From assembly GCA_030247575.1 (NCBI GenBank), contig JAOTRV010000016.1, forward strand, positions 1 to 64,000: DNA of 64,000 bases. The letters run 5' to 3'. The stretch is from Sulfuritalea sp. (GTDB taxonomy: Bacteria; Pseudomonadota; Gammaproteobacteria; Burkholderiales; Rhodocyclaceae). Shown here piece after piece: positions 1 to 10,619 of this stretch. The notes below the pieces were generated by a model that saw only the letters and a program-made list of their open reading frames with translations, made no database searches and was not told the origin of the DNA. Every line of letters starts with the position of its first letter. Position 1 is the first letter of the stretch. Position numbers and translations under genes: made by a program.

Positions 1-288
1 AGGTGCCGCTGCCGCCGTAGCGCCGGCGTCTACTCCCGTCGCAGCGCCCGCGGAGTCGATCAGCGCGACCAGCGTGCCTTCCGCCACCTTGTCGCCGACC
101 TTCAGCTTCAGTTCGGTCACCACGCCCGAGACCGGCGAGGGAACGTCCATGGTCGCCTTGTCCGATTCCAGCGTCACCAGCGAATCCTCGGCCTTGATCG
201 TGTCGCCGACCTTGACCAGCAGTTCGATCACCGGCACGTCCTTGAAGTCGCCGATGTCCGGTACTTTCACTTCAACGATGTTGCTCAT
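1..288 (-). CDS. aceF: Dihydrolipoyllysine acetyltransferase (PDH E2), N-terminal part
   Basis: E2 subunit of pyruvate dehydrogenase; transfers acetyl groups from E1 to CoA on a swinging lipoyl arm. Only the first 96 codons are in the window; the gene continues past base 1. The visible part is one lipoyl domain with the lipoyl-lysine motif ESDKATM at about residues 41-47, followed by the start of an Ala-rich linker. It starts three bases after the aceE stop codon, so the two are co-transcribed. The linker contains one copy of the dispersed 25-bp motif (bases 12-36), here read as GVDAGAT. The lipoyl domain alone cannot fully exclude another 2-oxoacid E2, but the aceE neighbour settles it. Confidence 0.93.
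   Translation of the reverse strand, partial: MSNIVEVKVPDIGDFKDVPVIELLVKVGDTIKAEDSLVTLESDKATMDVPSPVSGVVTELKLKVGDKVAEGTLVALIDSAGAATGVDAGATAAAAP
12..36 (-). repeat. Dispersed 25-bp motif, copy 1 (in aceF linker)
   Basis: Read on the minus strand it contains GGAGTAGACGCCGGCG. It lies in the coding sequence of the Ala-rich aceF linker. It matches copies at 20801, 45915 and 58505 with few mismatches, all in the same orientation. Confidence 0.6.
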
Positions 289-291
289 GGC

Positions 292-2985
<2,694 letters not shown>

Positions 2986-3090
2986 GGGCTCCTCCTGTTG
3001 AGAGTTTGTATCGGCGTCCGCTGGATGTGATGCCGGCGGATCTCTTTGCTCGCAGCATAGACCTAGTTTTTGAATCGGCATACCGCCGAT

Positions 3091-3126
3091 GTTTCGCATT
3101 GTAAAATTATGCTTCACCATACGCAA
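3091..3126 (-). promoter_or_regulatory. Candidate sigma70 promoter of aceEF
   Basis: On the minus strand TTGCGT (3126-3121), a 17-base spacer, then TACAAT (3103-3098). The predicted start near 3091 leaves a leader of about 105 bases before the aceE ribosome site. Just upstream (3129-3142) is TGTG-AATTTG-CACA, a short inverted repeat that could bind a regulator. The -35 box is weak (three of six). Confidence 0.5.
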
Positions 3127-3149
3127 TCTGTGAATTTGCACAGTCAAAA

Positions 3150-3198
3150 GGCAAAAAGACCGCGGGCAAGGGAATGTTTTCCCCTGTCCGCGGTCTTC
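3150..3198 (-). terminator. Rho-independent terminator of the bioB-bioC operon
   Basis: Arms GACCGCGG and CCGCGGTC plus an inner AGGGAA/TTCCCT pairing form one long hairpin, followed on the minus strand by TTTTTGCC. It lies just after the 53-aa basic protein gene and before the aceE promoter, separating the two minus-strand units. Confidence 0.85.
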
Positions 3199-3219
3199 CG
3201 TTCGCCGAACGACAGTGAA

Positions 3220-3381
3220 TCAGGCTTCGTCGGTACGACGCCGCGAGGCGGCCTTCTGGCGCGCCCGGCTGGCGCGCTTGTCCTTGCGCTGGTGGGCGCC
3301 GCCCTTTTTCAGCAGAGGATCGACCGCCAGCAGATTGCGCGGCCGCACCTGTCTCGCTGCCCGCTGTTTCGCGCGCTTCAT
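3220..3381 (-). CDS. Small basic protein (53 aa), unknown function
   Basis: Encodes 53 residues beginning MKRAKQRAARQ and ending RRRTDEA; about a third are Lys or Arg, so it is very basic and probably binds RNA or DNA (inference only). Its ATG overlaps the bioC stop as ATGA, implying translational coupling, and a strong terminator follows. No membrane segment or cysteines. I do not recognise a named family. The tight coupling and clean terminator make it a likely real gene despite its size. Confidence 0.7.
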   Translation of the reverse strand: MKRAKQRAARQVRPRNLLAVDPLLKKGGAHQRKDKRASRARQKAASRRRTDEA

Positions 3382-4196
3382 CGCGAATGAAACTTCACCA
3401 CCGCGCGCCCGTCGGCAATCTGCCTCGGCTCCGGCTTCCAGGCATGGCCATAGACGATTTCAAAACTGGCCGGCAGCCGCCGCCCGGCGTCCTGCGGCCA
3501 GGCGCCTAACAGGCGGCGCCAGTCGCGCCAGCCTTGGCGGCCCAGCAGGGCGTCGCGCACGCCCAGATGACGCTGGTCGGCAAGGAAGGCCCGCGGTGTC
3601 GGATAGGTCAGCGTGATGATCTCCATGTCCATCACCGGATCGCCGAAGCCGGCAGCAACCAGCATGTCGCCCAGATCATGCATGTCGAGAAAGCGCCTCA
3701 CCGTATCGCCAGCGCCGACTTCCGCGGCTGCCGCGCGCAACTCCTTCAGCGTGTCGGGCCCGAGCGTGGCGAAGGTCAGCAGGCCGCCGACCTCCAACAC
3801 GCGATGCAATTCACGCAGGGCAGGCAGCGGATCGTCCAGCCAGTGCAGCATGAGGTTCGACCAGACCAGGCCCAGCGAATCGGCGGCCAGCGGCAGGGCG
3901 CGCACGTCGGCATTGATCAGGCGCGGCCCGCGTCCGGCAAGGCGCTGGAGCAACGCGGTGCGTTGGCGAACGGTGCGCAGCATGGGCAGCGCATAGTCCA
4001 CCGCCAGCGCCTGCGCCCTGGAATAGCGCTGCTGCAGTTCGCGGATGCCGTCGCCGGTGGCGCATCCGATATCGGCGACGCGTTGCGGAGCGATTCTTAC
4101 CAGGTCCAGCCGGGCCGCCATGCGAGCGCCCACTTCGCGGGCGAGGACTGCGGCCGAGTCGTAGGATTCAGCCGCGCGCGCGAAGTCGCTGCGCAT
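3378..4196 (-). CDS. bioC: Malonyl-ACP O-methyltransferase, biotin synthesis
   Basis: SAM-dependent methyltransferase that caps the malonyl group of malonyl-ACP at the start of pimelate synthesis for biotin. 272 aa. SAM motif I is ADIGCATGDG (about residues 41-50), with NADVRALPL and the LVWSNLMLHWLDD segment typical of BioC, and FATLGPDTLKEL after it. It begins 7 bases after bioB copy 1, so the operon runs bioB1-bioC-small basic protein. The family is broad, but the pairing with bioB makes BioC the best call. Confidence 0.9.
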   Translation of the reverse strand: MRSDFARAAESYDSAAVLAREVGARMAARLDLVRIAPQRVADIGCATGDGIRELQQRYSRAQALAVDYALPMLRTVRQRTALLQRLAGRGPRLINADVRALPLAADSLGLVWSNLMLHWLDDPLPALRELHRVLEVGGLLTFATLGPDTLKELRAAAAEVGAGDTVRRFLDMHDLGDMLVAAGFGDPVMDMEIITLTYPTPRAFLADQRHLGVRDALLGRQGWRDWRRLLGAWPQDAGRRLPASFEIVYGHAWKPEPRQIADGRAVVKFHSR

Positions 4197-4203
4197 GACC
4201 GGC

Positions 4204-5187
4204 TCAGGCGGCGCAGAGCCCCAGCCGGGCGAACAAGGCCTCGTCGCGATCGGCCTCGGGATTGCCGGCCGTCAGCAGCTTGTCGCCGTAGAAGATCGAG
4301 TTGGCGCCGGCCAGGAAGCACAGCGCCTGCAGTTCGTCGCTCATTTCCTGCCGCCCGGCCGACAGGCGGACCATGGAACCGGGCATGCTGATCCTCGCCA
4401 CGGCAATGGTGCGCACGAACTCGAAGGGATCGAGCGGCGGCGCGTTTTCCAGCGGGGTGCCCGGCATCGGCACCAGTTCGTTGATCGGCACCGATTCCGG
4501 CGGCGGGTTCATGTTGGCCAGTTCGGCCAGCAGGGAGGCGCGCTGGCGCCGCGTTTCGCCCATGCCGACGATGCCGCCGCAGCAGATCTTGATGCCGGCG
4601 CCGCGCGCCTTGTCGAGGGTGTCGAAGCGATCAGCCTGGCTGTGGGTCTTGATGACCTCGCCGTAGAACTCGGGGGCGGTGTCGAGGTTGTGGTTGTAGT
4701 AGTCGAGCCCGGCGTGTTTGAGCCGTTCGGCCTGGCCGTCTTTCAGCATGCCCAGCGTGACGCAGGTTTCCATGCCCAGTGCCTTGACGGCGCCGATCAT
4801 GTCGGTGACGCGGTCGAGGTCCTTGTCTTTCGGCCCGCGCCAGGCGGCGCCCATGCAGAAGCGCGTGGCGCCCTTGTCCTTGGCGGCCCGGGCGGCGGCG
4901 ACGACGTCTTCGACGTCGAGCAGGGCTTCGCGTTGCGCTTCGCCGTGGTGCGCCGACTGCGAGCAGTAGCCGCAGTCTTCCGAGCAGCCGCCGGTCTTGA
5001 TCGAGAGCAGGGTCGAGCGCTGGACGGCATTGGCGTCGTGGTGCTGCCGATGGACGTGCTGCGCCCGATACAGCAGGTCGTTGAAGGGCAGTTCGAACAG
5101 GCCGGCCAGGGTTTCCGTGGTCCAGCGCGGGGCGGATACGACGGGACTCGATGCGGCCTGGGCGGTGGCGGTGGCGGTGGCAGTCAT
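4204..5187 (-). CDS. bioB: Biotin synthase, copy 1
   Basis: Radical SAM enzyme that inserts sulfur into dethiobiotin. 327 aa. The radical-SAM cluster motif is CSEDCGYC, and the [17 protein letters not shown] and [12 protein letters not shown] segments are BioB signatures. The frame extends to 5250, but that stretch is the promoter, which is shared almost base for base with copy 2; the ATG at 5187 is the likely start. Upstream of bioC by 7 bases. It differs from copy 2 at about two dozen residues, none in the cluster motif, so both copies look functional. Confidence 0.95.
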   Translation of the reverse strand: MTATATATAQAASSPVVSAPRWTTETLAGLFELPFNDLLYRAQHVHRQHHDANAVQRSTLLSIKTGGCSEDCGYCSQSAHHGEAQREALLDVEDVVAAARAAKDKGATRFCMGAAWRGPKDKDLDRVTDMIGAVKALGMETCVTLGMLKDGQAERLKHAGLDYYNHNLDTAPEFYGEVIKTHSQADRFDTLDKARGAGIKICCGGIVGMGETRRQRASLLAELANMNPPPESVPINELVPMPGTPLENAPPLDPFEFVRTIAVARISMPGSMVRLSAGRQEMSDELQALCFLAGANSIFYGDKLLTAGNPEADRDEALFARLGLCAA

Positions 5188-5221
5188 TGCAGCGGACTCG
5201 CTAGAATGCGGGAAGGCGCGA

Positions 5222-5250
5222 ATCTTGGTGGAAGGGGCATCGCTTGTCAA
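5222..5250 (-). promoter_or_regulatory. Promoter of bioB copy 1
   Basis: On the minus strand a perfect TTGACA (5250-5245), a 17-base spacer and CAAGAT (5227-5222). The same boxes occur in front of copy 2. The -10 box is a poor match. Confidence 0.45.
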
Positions 5251-5326
5251 TTGCAGCGGGGATCGCCCAGGCCTTCAAATCGACGTACAGCGGACCAGGC
5301 CAATCGCCCGGCCCCTGATGCGGAAC
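5246..5326 (+). pseudogene. Remnant of the comF start beside bioB copy 1
   Basis: The bases GGAAGGGGCATCGCTTGTCA, which carry the ribosome site and first codons of comF at 21996, recur here beside bioB copy 1. After about four codons the match ends and unrelated sequence follows. No comF remains, so this is a few bases of fossil at the duplication edge. The rest of this gap, up to the next gene, shows nothing recognisable. Confidence 0.6.
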
Positions 5327-5896
5327 CTACTTCGATCCTGCAGGTTTCGTGTCCAGAAACTTTCTTTTGTCCGCCCAGCTTTCGTATTCCCAAACGCCTT
5401 CATCGAAGTCATAGGCGAAGGTATCGAAGATGGTGAAGGTCGCCACGTAGAAAAACCTCGGCTTTCTGTCGATGCAGGTGTAACCCGCGTTCTCACCCAG
5501 CTTTGCGACCAGTTGCTCGCGCTTGATGCCCAACGTTTCCAGGGCCCGCGGGCAATGGTTGTATATCTCAGAATAGGACTCGATCGCCTTGACGATCTGA
5601 TTCGCATCGCGTCTTGCATTTTCATGCCAGACGTAATGAATGGCGCCAACGAGCCCGATCGCCAGTACCCAGATGGCGAGGCAGATGACTTGCGCCCATC
5701 GGGCATACGGGCGCCGGACAATCACATAGGCGCTGTAGGTCAGCCACGCCGCAAACGGCAGCAGCAGAATAAAAATCAGGAAGCCGGCATGCCGCTGTCC
5801 GATCGTCAGCACCAGGACGACCGAAATGATCGTCGTCGTGTAGATCTTCCGCTTCGACTCGCGGGACAGTTGAAAACGAACGCTGCTGTCGTTCAA
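5327..5896 (-). CDS. Membrane protein of unknown function
   Basis: 189 aa. Not recognised. Three hydrophobic stretches lie in the first ~90 residues (about 19-33, 39-58 and 67-86), followed by a soluble tail of ~100 residues with two cysteines (NHCPRALE and GYTCIDRK). No signal-peptidase site. It is the last minus-strand gene of the cluster 1 interval, separated from the pilin gene by a terminator, so it is not clearly part of the pilus operon. Base composition is less GC-rich than its neighbours, which fits later arrival. Confidence 0.6.
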   Translation of the reverse strand: MNDSSVRFQLSRESKRKIYTTTIISVVLVLTIGQRHAGFLIFILLLPFAAWLTYSAYVIVRRPYARWAQVICLAIWVLAIGLVGAIHYVWHENARRDANQIVKAIESYSEIYNHCPRALETLGIKREQLVAKLGENAGYTCIDRKPRFFYVATFTIFDTFAYDFDEGVWEYESWADKRKFLDTKPAGSK

Positions 5897-5966
5897 TTCG
5901 ATGGCCGCTCCGCGTTTGGCAGGTTCTGCCCGAATGCTTCAGGAGAATCGGATGCTGCGTACTTCA

Positions 5967-5991
5967 GGAGTCGACGCCGGCAGCACGGTGA
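5967..5991 (+). repeat. Dispersed 25-bp motif, diverged copy
   Basis: GGAGTCGACGCCGGC followed by AGCACGGTGA; four mismatches in 25 to the 20.8-kb copy. Intergenic, upstream of the 189-aa membrane protein. Confidence 0.4.
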
Positions 5992-6025
5992 AGAGGCTTG
6001 CGGCATGCGCGCCGTGGCGCTGCAA

Positions 6026-6066
6026 CCAAAAACGACAGGCGGTGCGGTTTCGCAGCGCCTGTCGTT
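6026..6066 (-). terminator. Terminator after the cluster 1 pilin gene
   Basis: Arms AACGACAGGCG and CGCCTGTCGTT around a 13-base loop, with TTTTTGG following on the minus strand. It closes the transcript of the pilin gene ending at 6118. Confidence 0.85.
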
Positions 6067-6117
6067 CCCGGGGATCAAGCTGCCGGCCGGCACTATTCGG
6101 CTTGCCGGCAGCGGTCA

Positions 6118-6831
6118 TCAGCCGATTCGCATGCAGACGTTCCACGTAGCGACCGTAGTTTCGTTATAGGGCGTTGCAGCTGGTGTCCCTGCCGCCAGAG
6201 CGAGCGTGGACGCGCGCAAGTTGCCGACATCGTTCCCGGTCTGGTTCGCGGGTAGTGGTCCATCGACCAAAACATCGATTGCGGCTGCCTGCTTCGTCGT
6301 GAGGTTGTTGGCACACACGAAGACGCCAGGACGCCCCAAGATAGTGGGGGCAGCAACGCCAGGGTTGGAAGCAATACCAATCAGGCCTCCCATCGAATGC
6401 TTTGGATGTGCAGCTGCCGCGAGAGCGGTAGGATCGCCCGTCAGCAGCCCCGAAGCTCTGAGCGCACGCCAGAATCCTTCGTGTTCGGAAGCAGCAGCAA
6501 CCGCAAAAGTTGCGGCCGGAAGGACGACCAGCAATCCATTCGGCGTCGCTGCTCCGGCGACGGCCCCGCCGGTGCCAGGCCAACCGCGAGCATTCATGAT
6601 CGCGACCGAATCATCTCCGGGAATGGCCTTGTACCGATCTATATAACCGTTGTAGGCCGCCTGAATCGCCTTCATGTCACTGACGAGGGACTTGACCTTG
6701 GTGTTCTCGATCATTTCCTGGCCCTGCAGCACGCCGACCAGCAGCAGGCCGATGATGACCAAAACGATGGCGATTTCCACCAGCGTGAAACCCGACTGGC
6801 GGCTTGCGATTCGATTTCTCAGATTTTTCAT
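6118..6831 (-). CDS. Type IV pilin-like protein (cluster 1)
   Basis: 237 aa prepilin. A short basic leader ends in SG, then FTLVEIAIVLVIIGLLLVGV with Glu5 present: a canonical type III signal for a prepilin peptidase. The globular part is Ala/Gly-rich, with two cysteines (FVCANN and WNVCMRIG) that could pair near the C-terminus. Last gene of cluster 1, about 90 bases after the histidine kinase, with its own terminator; it may be the major subunit (inference). The gap before it holds CTAACGATTAG (6870-6880), a small inverted repeat that may be a regulator site. Confidence 0.85.
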   Translation of the reverse strand: MKNLRNRIASRQSGFTLVEIAIVLVIIGLLLVGVLQGQEMIENTKVKSLVSDMKAIQAAYNGYIDRYKAIPGDDSVAIMNARGWPGTGGAVAGAATPNGLLVVLPAATFAVAAASEHEGFWRALRASGLLTGDPTALAAAAHPKHSMGGLIGIASNPGVAAPTILGRPGVFVCANNLTTKQAAAIDVLVDGPLPANQTGNDVGNLRASTLALAAGTPAATPYNETTVATWNVCMRIG

Positions 6832-6869
6832 GATGGTTTCCTATTTTGGGCTGGACAACAAACGGATCA

Positions 6870-6880
6870 CTAACGATTAG
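6870..6880. promoter_or_regulatory. Short inverted repeat upstream of pilin gene
   Basis: CTAA-CGA-TTAG, lying 40-50 bases before the pilin ATG in an AT-richer gap. It could be a binding site for the Fis-type response regulator encoded nearby. This is a guess from position only. Confidence 0.25.
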
Positions 6881-6921
6881 CACTTTAGTCACGAAAGCCG
6901 GGGCTGGGAAGTCAGAAAGTT

Positions 6922-8031
6922 TTACGGTGCCTGCGCCGGCAGCCGCAGCAGAAAGCGCAGGCCGTCCGCCGATGGTCTGGCGCTGAGGTCGCCGCCCGCT
7001 TCGCGCAGGCTCTTGCGCGCCTGATACAGGCCGAGGCCCAGGCCTTGCGGACGCCCGCTGGCGAAGGGCTCGAAAATCTTCTCCGGCGGCAGGGGAACGA
7101 TGCCCGGCGGCCAGGGGCAGAAAAAATCCAGTTCCGCCATGGGTGCCGGCGTATCGGGAGTCGTCCGCAATTGAAGTGTCGGGCTGGCGGACGTCGTTTC
7201 GCGCCAGGCGCCGGCGACGTTGCCGAAAAGATTGTCCAGCGCCCGCGCCAGCAGACCCGCGGCAATCCAGGCCGAGGCCTCTCCCGCTATCGTCGGCTCG
7301 ACTCCGGCCAGGCGCGCGGCATGAACCGTGGCCTCGCGCAAATCGATCAAGCCGGGCTGCTCCACTGCCGGGGTCTTGCCCAGCGCACCGATCAGGCGTT
7401 CGGCGCGATCCGCGGCCAGCGGCGCGTTGTCGCGCAGGCGTCGCGCCGCGGCGAGCATGGCTTCCGGAGTATCGCAGGCGGCAAAGTCGGCGCTCACCCA
7501 GAGCACCCATTGCGCCAGATTGCGCATGTCGTGCTGCAAATAAAGCGACAGCCTCGCGCGTTCCGCGAGTGCCGCCGAAAGCGCCTCGGTGCGGGCATGC
7601 AAACGTGTCTCCAGCAGCAGAATGAACACGCGCGCCAGATGCTCGGCGAACAGACGGTGTTCGCCCCACGCGGCCGAGTGTGTCAGGGAAAGTCGCAGAG
7701 TCACCTCGTCGCCGCTGGCAAGCTCGAACAGGAGCGGTGGAACCGCCGCCGCCTTTTTGACCGGCTTTTCGGCGCCGAGCATGCCGGCAACCGGCTGGCC
7801 GAACCAGCTACCCTCCCAGCTCAGGCGCTGCCAGCCGCCGCCGGCCAGTTCCGGCCATGCCGCCGCCGGCAATTCCAGAGGGTCGAGGGGTTGGCTTGCC
7901 AGTTTCAGCAGGTTTTCCATGCGGCCGCGGTAGCTGCGCGCCAATCGCGCGATGCGGTAACTGGCCGCCATCAGCGCCAGGCCGGCAACGATCAGAAACA
8001 GGCTCAGGTTAGCCTGGGCGGCGAATTCCAT
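6922..8031 (-). CDS. Histidine kinase, PrsK-like, membrane-anchored
   Basis: 369 aa sensor kinase. One N-terminal membrane segment (about 8-24), a cytoplasmic sensor-like region to ~130, then a dimerisation helix with the phospho-acceptor motif QHDMRNLAQWV (His167). The ATPase part has an N-box-like LARALDNLFGNV, an F-box-like IFEPFASG and GLGLGLYQARK. The HDMRN box and layout resemble PrsK kinases of exopolysaccharide/PEP-CTERM loci. It overlaps the response regulator gene by 23 bases. It probably controls the prepilin or pilin genes of cluster 1 (inference). Confidence 0.82.
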   Translation of the reverse strand: MEFAAQANLSLFLIVAGLALMAASYRIARLARSYRGRMENLLKLASQPLDPLELPAAAWPELAGGGWQRLSWEGSWFGQPVAGMLGAEKPVKKAAAVPPLLFELASGDEVTLRLSLTHSAAWGEHRLFAEHLARVFILLLETRLHARTEALSAALAERARLSLYLQHDMRNLAQWVLWVSADFAACDTPEAMLAAARRLRDNAPLAADRAERLIGALGKTPAVEQPGLIDLREATVHAARLAGVEPTIAGEASAWIAAGLLARALDNLFGNVAGAWRETTSASPTLQLRTTPDTPAPMAELDFFCPWPPGIVPLPPEKIFEPFASGRPQGLGLGLYQARKSLREAGGDLSARPSADGLRFLLRLPAQAP

Positions 8032-8623
8032 ATTTGTTCAGGTAATAGTAGACGTGCTCGCGGGCCATCCCCAGGCGGCGGCCGGTTTCGGCGATGTTGT
8101 AGTCGGTTTCGGCAAGGACGCGGCGCAAAAGCTGCTCTTCGGCGGCAGCGGCGACCTCTTTCGGACCTTCGGCCAGACGCGCGGTCAAATGCACGCGCGC
8201 CTCGCCGGCCTCGGCCATGCGAGTCTCCTCGCCGGCGAACAGTTCGGCCCGGCGCAAGGCCTGGATGATGGTGGCCACGGTTGCGGGTTTCACCAGAAAA
8301 TCGAACGCCCCCCGGCGCACGGCTTCCAGCGCGGCGGCCCGCTCATCCTGTCCGGTCAGAACGATGATCTTGGTCGCCGGCGCCAAGCGCAGGCATTCTT
8401 CCAGCACCGCCAGGCCCTCGGTCATGGCGCTCGGTGCGGGCGGCAGTCCCAGATCAAGCAACATCAGCCCGGGCGGCGTGACGGACGCGAGGCAGGCCAG
8501 CGCCGTCGCGCGATCCTGCCCCTGCTGCACGACATAGCCTTCGTCGCCCAGCGCGGACGCAAGATAGCCCCTGAGCGCAGGGTCATCCTCGACGATCAGC
8601 AGGGATTGGTCTCTGGCAGCCAA
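8009..8623 (-). CDS. Response regulator with Fis-type helix-turn-helix
   Basis: 204 aa. Receiver domain at residues ~5-125 with acidic pair VEDD and phospho-acceptor Asp57 in LLDLGLP, Thr in VLTGQ and Lys in FLVKP. The C-terminal 40 residues (ETDYNIAETGRRLGMAREHV) form a Fis/NtrC-type DNA-binding helix-turn-helix, but there is no sigma54-activating AAA+ domain. Partner of the overlapping kinase. PrsR is a related regulator but normally carries the AAA+ domain. Confidence 0.85.
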   Translation of the reverse strand: MAARDQSLLIVEDDPALRGYLASALGDEGYVVQQGQDRATALACLASVTPPGLMLLDLGLPPAPSAMTEGLAVLEECLRLAPATKIIVLTGQDERAAALEAVRRGAFDFLVKPATVATIIQALRRAELFAGEETRMAEAGEARVHLTARLAEGPKEVAAAAEEQLLRRVLAETDYNIAETGRRLGMAREHVYYYLNKYGIRRPG

Positions 8624-8656
8624 GGTGAAGGTGGATTCAGCTCTCGCTCGCGAGCG

Positions 8657-9382
8657 TCACGGCAACTTGCCGGCCTGGAGCATGCGATTGAAAAGGATGG
8701 TAGCGGGCAGCCAGGTCACGATATCGTCGAACTCGCCGCCGGTTCCACCTGTCGCAATAGGCGAACTGCTGATGAAAATGTCGTCTGCTGCATTTGCATT
8801 ATTTATTTCGTATATGTTGACTGCGGGTGGCTGGGCGATCACGGCTCCGGAGCTGCTGGTTGCACCATACCCGTTGCTGCCATGAGAGAGGATTACGGCA
8901 GGTACCGCTGTCGCCACTGCGACGGCCAACTCGTTGTTGACGGTGAGCGTACCCAAGCTGCTCAGCTGCATTCCCGCCGTACTGCTGCGGAAGGCCAAAG
9001 TCACTCGATAGCGCAAACGATTGCCCCAACCATCGGCGCCAGCAATACCTAATGTGATCCAGGGCAGATTGCCCTCTGTCACCACGCAAACGCCGACCGC
9101 GCGATCTTCCTGTCCGTCGTTGGCGGTACCCGCACCCACGGCGGTGGTCTTGTCCGGACAGGGAAGATATGGCTTTCCGTCCGTCGCGGCATGACTTGCA
9201 GCAAAACCAATCAGGGCCTCCTTTGCGTCTTCAAGACTCTTCTGCGTGTCCTTGAATTTCTGCTGCTCGATCTGGGCACTGAATACGGCCAACCCTCCAC
9301 CGAGCAACAAGGCCACGATGAGCAACACTATGGCCATTTCGACCAGGGTGAAGCCGGTCTGTCGGAGGTGTCTCGGAATCAT
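8657..9382 (-). CDS. Prepilin-like protein A (cluster 1)
   Basis: 241 aa. Leader RQTG followed by FTLVEMAIVLLIVALLLGGG: canonical prepilin signal with Glu5. The body shares with the next gene the patterns ALIGFAASH, YLPCPDK, GTANDG-EDR, VCVV-EGNLPW, RLRY-VT, SLGTLTVNN and GGEFDD. Two cysteines (PCPDK, GVCVV) are conserved in both and probably pair. Separated by 33 bases from the response regulator and by 13 from its paralogue, so it is part of the same operon. Likely a minor pilin or pseudopilin. Confidence 0.85.
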   Translation of the reverse strand: MIPRHLRQTGFTLVEMAIVLLIVALLLGGGLAVFSAQIEQQKFKDTQKSLEDAKEALIGFAASHAATDGKPYLPCPDKTTAVGAGTANDGQEDRAVGVCVVTEGNLPWITLGIAGADGWGNRLRYRVTLAFRSSTAGMQLSSLGTLTVNNELAVAVATAVPAVILSHGSNGYGATSSSGAVIAQPPAVNIYEINNANAADDIFISSSPIATGGTGGEFDDIVTWLPATILFNRMLQAGKLP

Positions 9383-9395
9383 CGCCGCTTGTATC

Positions 9396-10130
9396 CTATA
9401 GCTTGCCTGCCTGCTGCATTCGTGCGAGAAGGATGGCCGTGGTAAGCCATGCCGTCAAGTCGTCGTATTCCCCGCCGGCGCCGCCCGCCGCCACCGGCGG
9501 GCTGCTGACGAAGACTGTGTCGCCATCTGTGTTTTCCCGTTCATTGACATTTGCCGCTGGCGGCAGCGTCACTATGACGCCGGTGCCGCCGGTCGCTCCC
9601 CATCGATTCGGGCCATGCGAGATCACGACCAAGGGAAGGGCTGTCGCGAGTGCAGCGCCCGCTGCATTATTTACCGTCAAGGTGCCGACGCTCGTCAGTT
9701 GCATTCCGGATACACTGTTCGAAAATGCCGCTGTCACGCTATAACGCAACCTGCTGCTCCAGCTATCCGTGCCTGCGAGACCGAGGTCGACCCAGGGCAG
9801 ATTACCTTCCTGAACCACGCAGACACCCGTTACAACATTTCGGTCTTCGCGCCCGTCGTTGGCAGTACCAAGACCGGCGGCAGCTCTCTTGTCCGGGCAT
9901 GGCAGGTAGGGACGGGTGCCGGGCGCACCGGTCTGGGAGTGACTTGCGGCAAAACCGATCAAGGCATCCTTGGCTTGGGACAGTGCCGCAGTGGCATCCG
10001 TAATTTGTGTGATCTGCTGGCTTGCGCTGCCCAAAGTTCGCATGGCGAAGAACGCGCCGAGAACGCCAAAGATCGTCAGCAGCATCAACAAGGCCGCTCC
10101 CCGCTGCCGCCGTTTCGTTGCCGTGTTCAT
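9396..10130 (-). CDS. Prepilin-like protein B lacking Glu5
   Basis: 244 aa, paralogue of the neighbouring prepilin-like protein A over nearly its full length. Its leader is QRRG followed by AALLMLLTIFGVLGAFFAM: residue 5 of the mature form is Met instead of the usual Glu. Loss of Glu5 is typical of GspK/PilX-class tip subunits, so this one may cap a fibre made with protein A (inference). Start at 10130 is chosen because it overlaps the previous stop as ATGA; the open frame runs further upstream but without signature. Confidence 0.8.
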   Translation of the reverse strand: MNTATKRRQRGAALLMLLTIFGVLGAFFAMRTLGSASQQITQITDATAALSQAKDALIGFAASHSQTGAPGTRPYLPCPDKRAAAGLGTANDGREDRNVVTGVCVVQEGNLPWVDLGLAGTDSWSSRLRYSVTAAFSNSVSGMQLTSVGTLTVNNAAGAALATALPLVVISHGPNRWGATGGTGVIVTLPPAANVNERENTDGDTVFVSSPPVAAGGAGGEYDDLTAWLTTAILLARMQQAGKL

Positions 10131-10570
10131 TTCTGCCGCCTGACGCTGACGGCGCCCTCGGGCAGAGCATCGGCGCGCGCTCCGCTTTCGAGGTCGAGCG
10201 TTTCGCGCACCCGAACCGGGTGGCCGTCGATCGCGACGCTCTTCGCCGATATCACAGGCACGCCGGCGGCCGGAACGGCCTGGCCTTCCGCCACCGTCTG
10301 GCCGTTGATCCAGACAGTGCTCTTCTGCCCGCCCCGCTTGACCAAACCGGTCACCGAAACGGAGGTGCCGTAGTTGATGACGCCGGATTGGTCGTCCCGG
10401 CGCGCCGCGACGATGACGCCACGCTCGGCCGCTGAAAAGAACAATGTCCCCAGACGCTCCTGACCGGATTGGGCGCTTGCTGCTGTCGACAGCAGCAGCA
10501 AGGACAGCCCCGGTATCCAACTCGAGGCAGCAGCATGACGCATTGCTGGAAGGAACTTGAAGAACGGCAT
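10127..10570 (-). CDS. Small periplasmic pilus protein, MshK/PilP-like
   Basis: 147 aa with an N-terminal secretion signal (hydrophobic core WIPGLSLLLLSTAASA, likely cut after ASA). The rest is soluble; SVTGLVKRGGQKSTVWINGQ resembles the short beta domain of MshK/PilP-type proteins that link the inner-membrane complex to the secretin. Position after the PilO-like gene matches mshJ-mshK order in cluster 2. Start uncertain: a second ATG nine codons in is equally possible, as neither has a clear ribosome site. Confidence 0.65.
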   Translation of the reverse strand: MPFFKFLPAMRHAAASSWIPGLSLLLLSTAASAQSGQERLGTLFFSAAERGVIVAARRDDQSGVINYGTSVSVTGLVKRGGQKSTVWINGQTVAEGQAVPAAGVPVISAKSVAIDGHPVRVRETLDLESGARADALPEGAVSVRRQK

Positions 10571-10619
10571 AATTTCAGTCTAGCAACATCGGTGGACGAA
10601 GGATAACTCGAACGGTTGT

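Larger units (their letters stand above)
4201..5260. repeat. Direct repeat, copy A (bioB plus upstream region)
   Basis: About 1.06 kb repeated in the same orientation at 20953-22010. It covers all of bioB, its promoter and the first few codons of comF. Identity starts at the bases around the bioB stop and ends after GCTTGTCAATTGCA, inside the comF start region. The two copies bracket pilus cluster 1. Confidence 0.9.

Noticed and set aside
4997-6169. 390-codon plus-strand frame over the bioB1 start and membrane-protein region
   Set aside because: Antisense to bioB1 and the 189-aa gene; no motif and no ribosome site.
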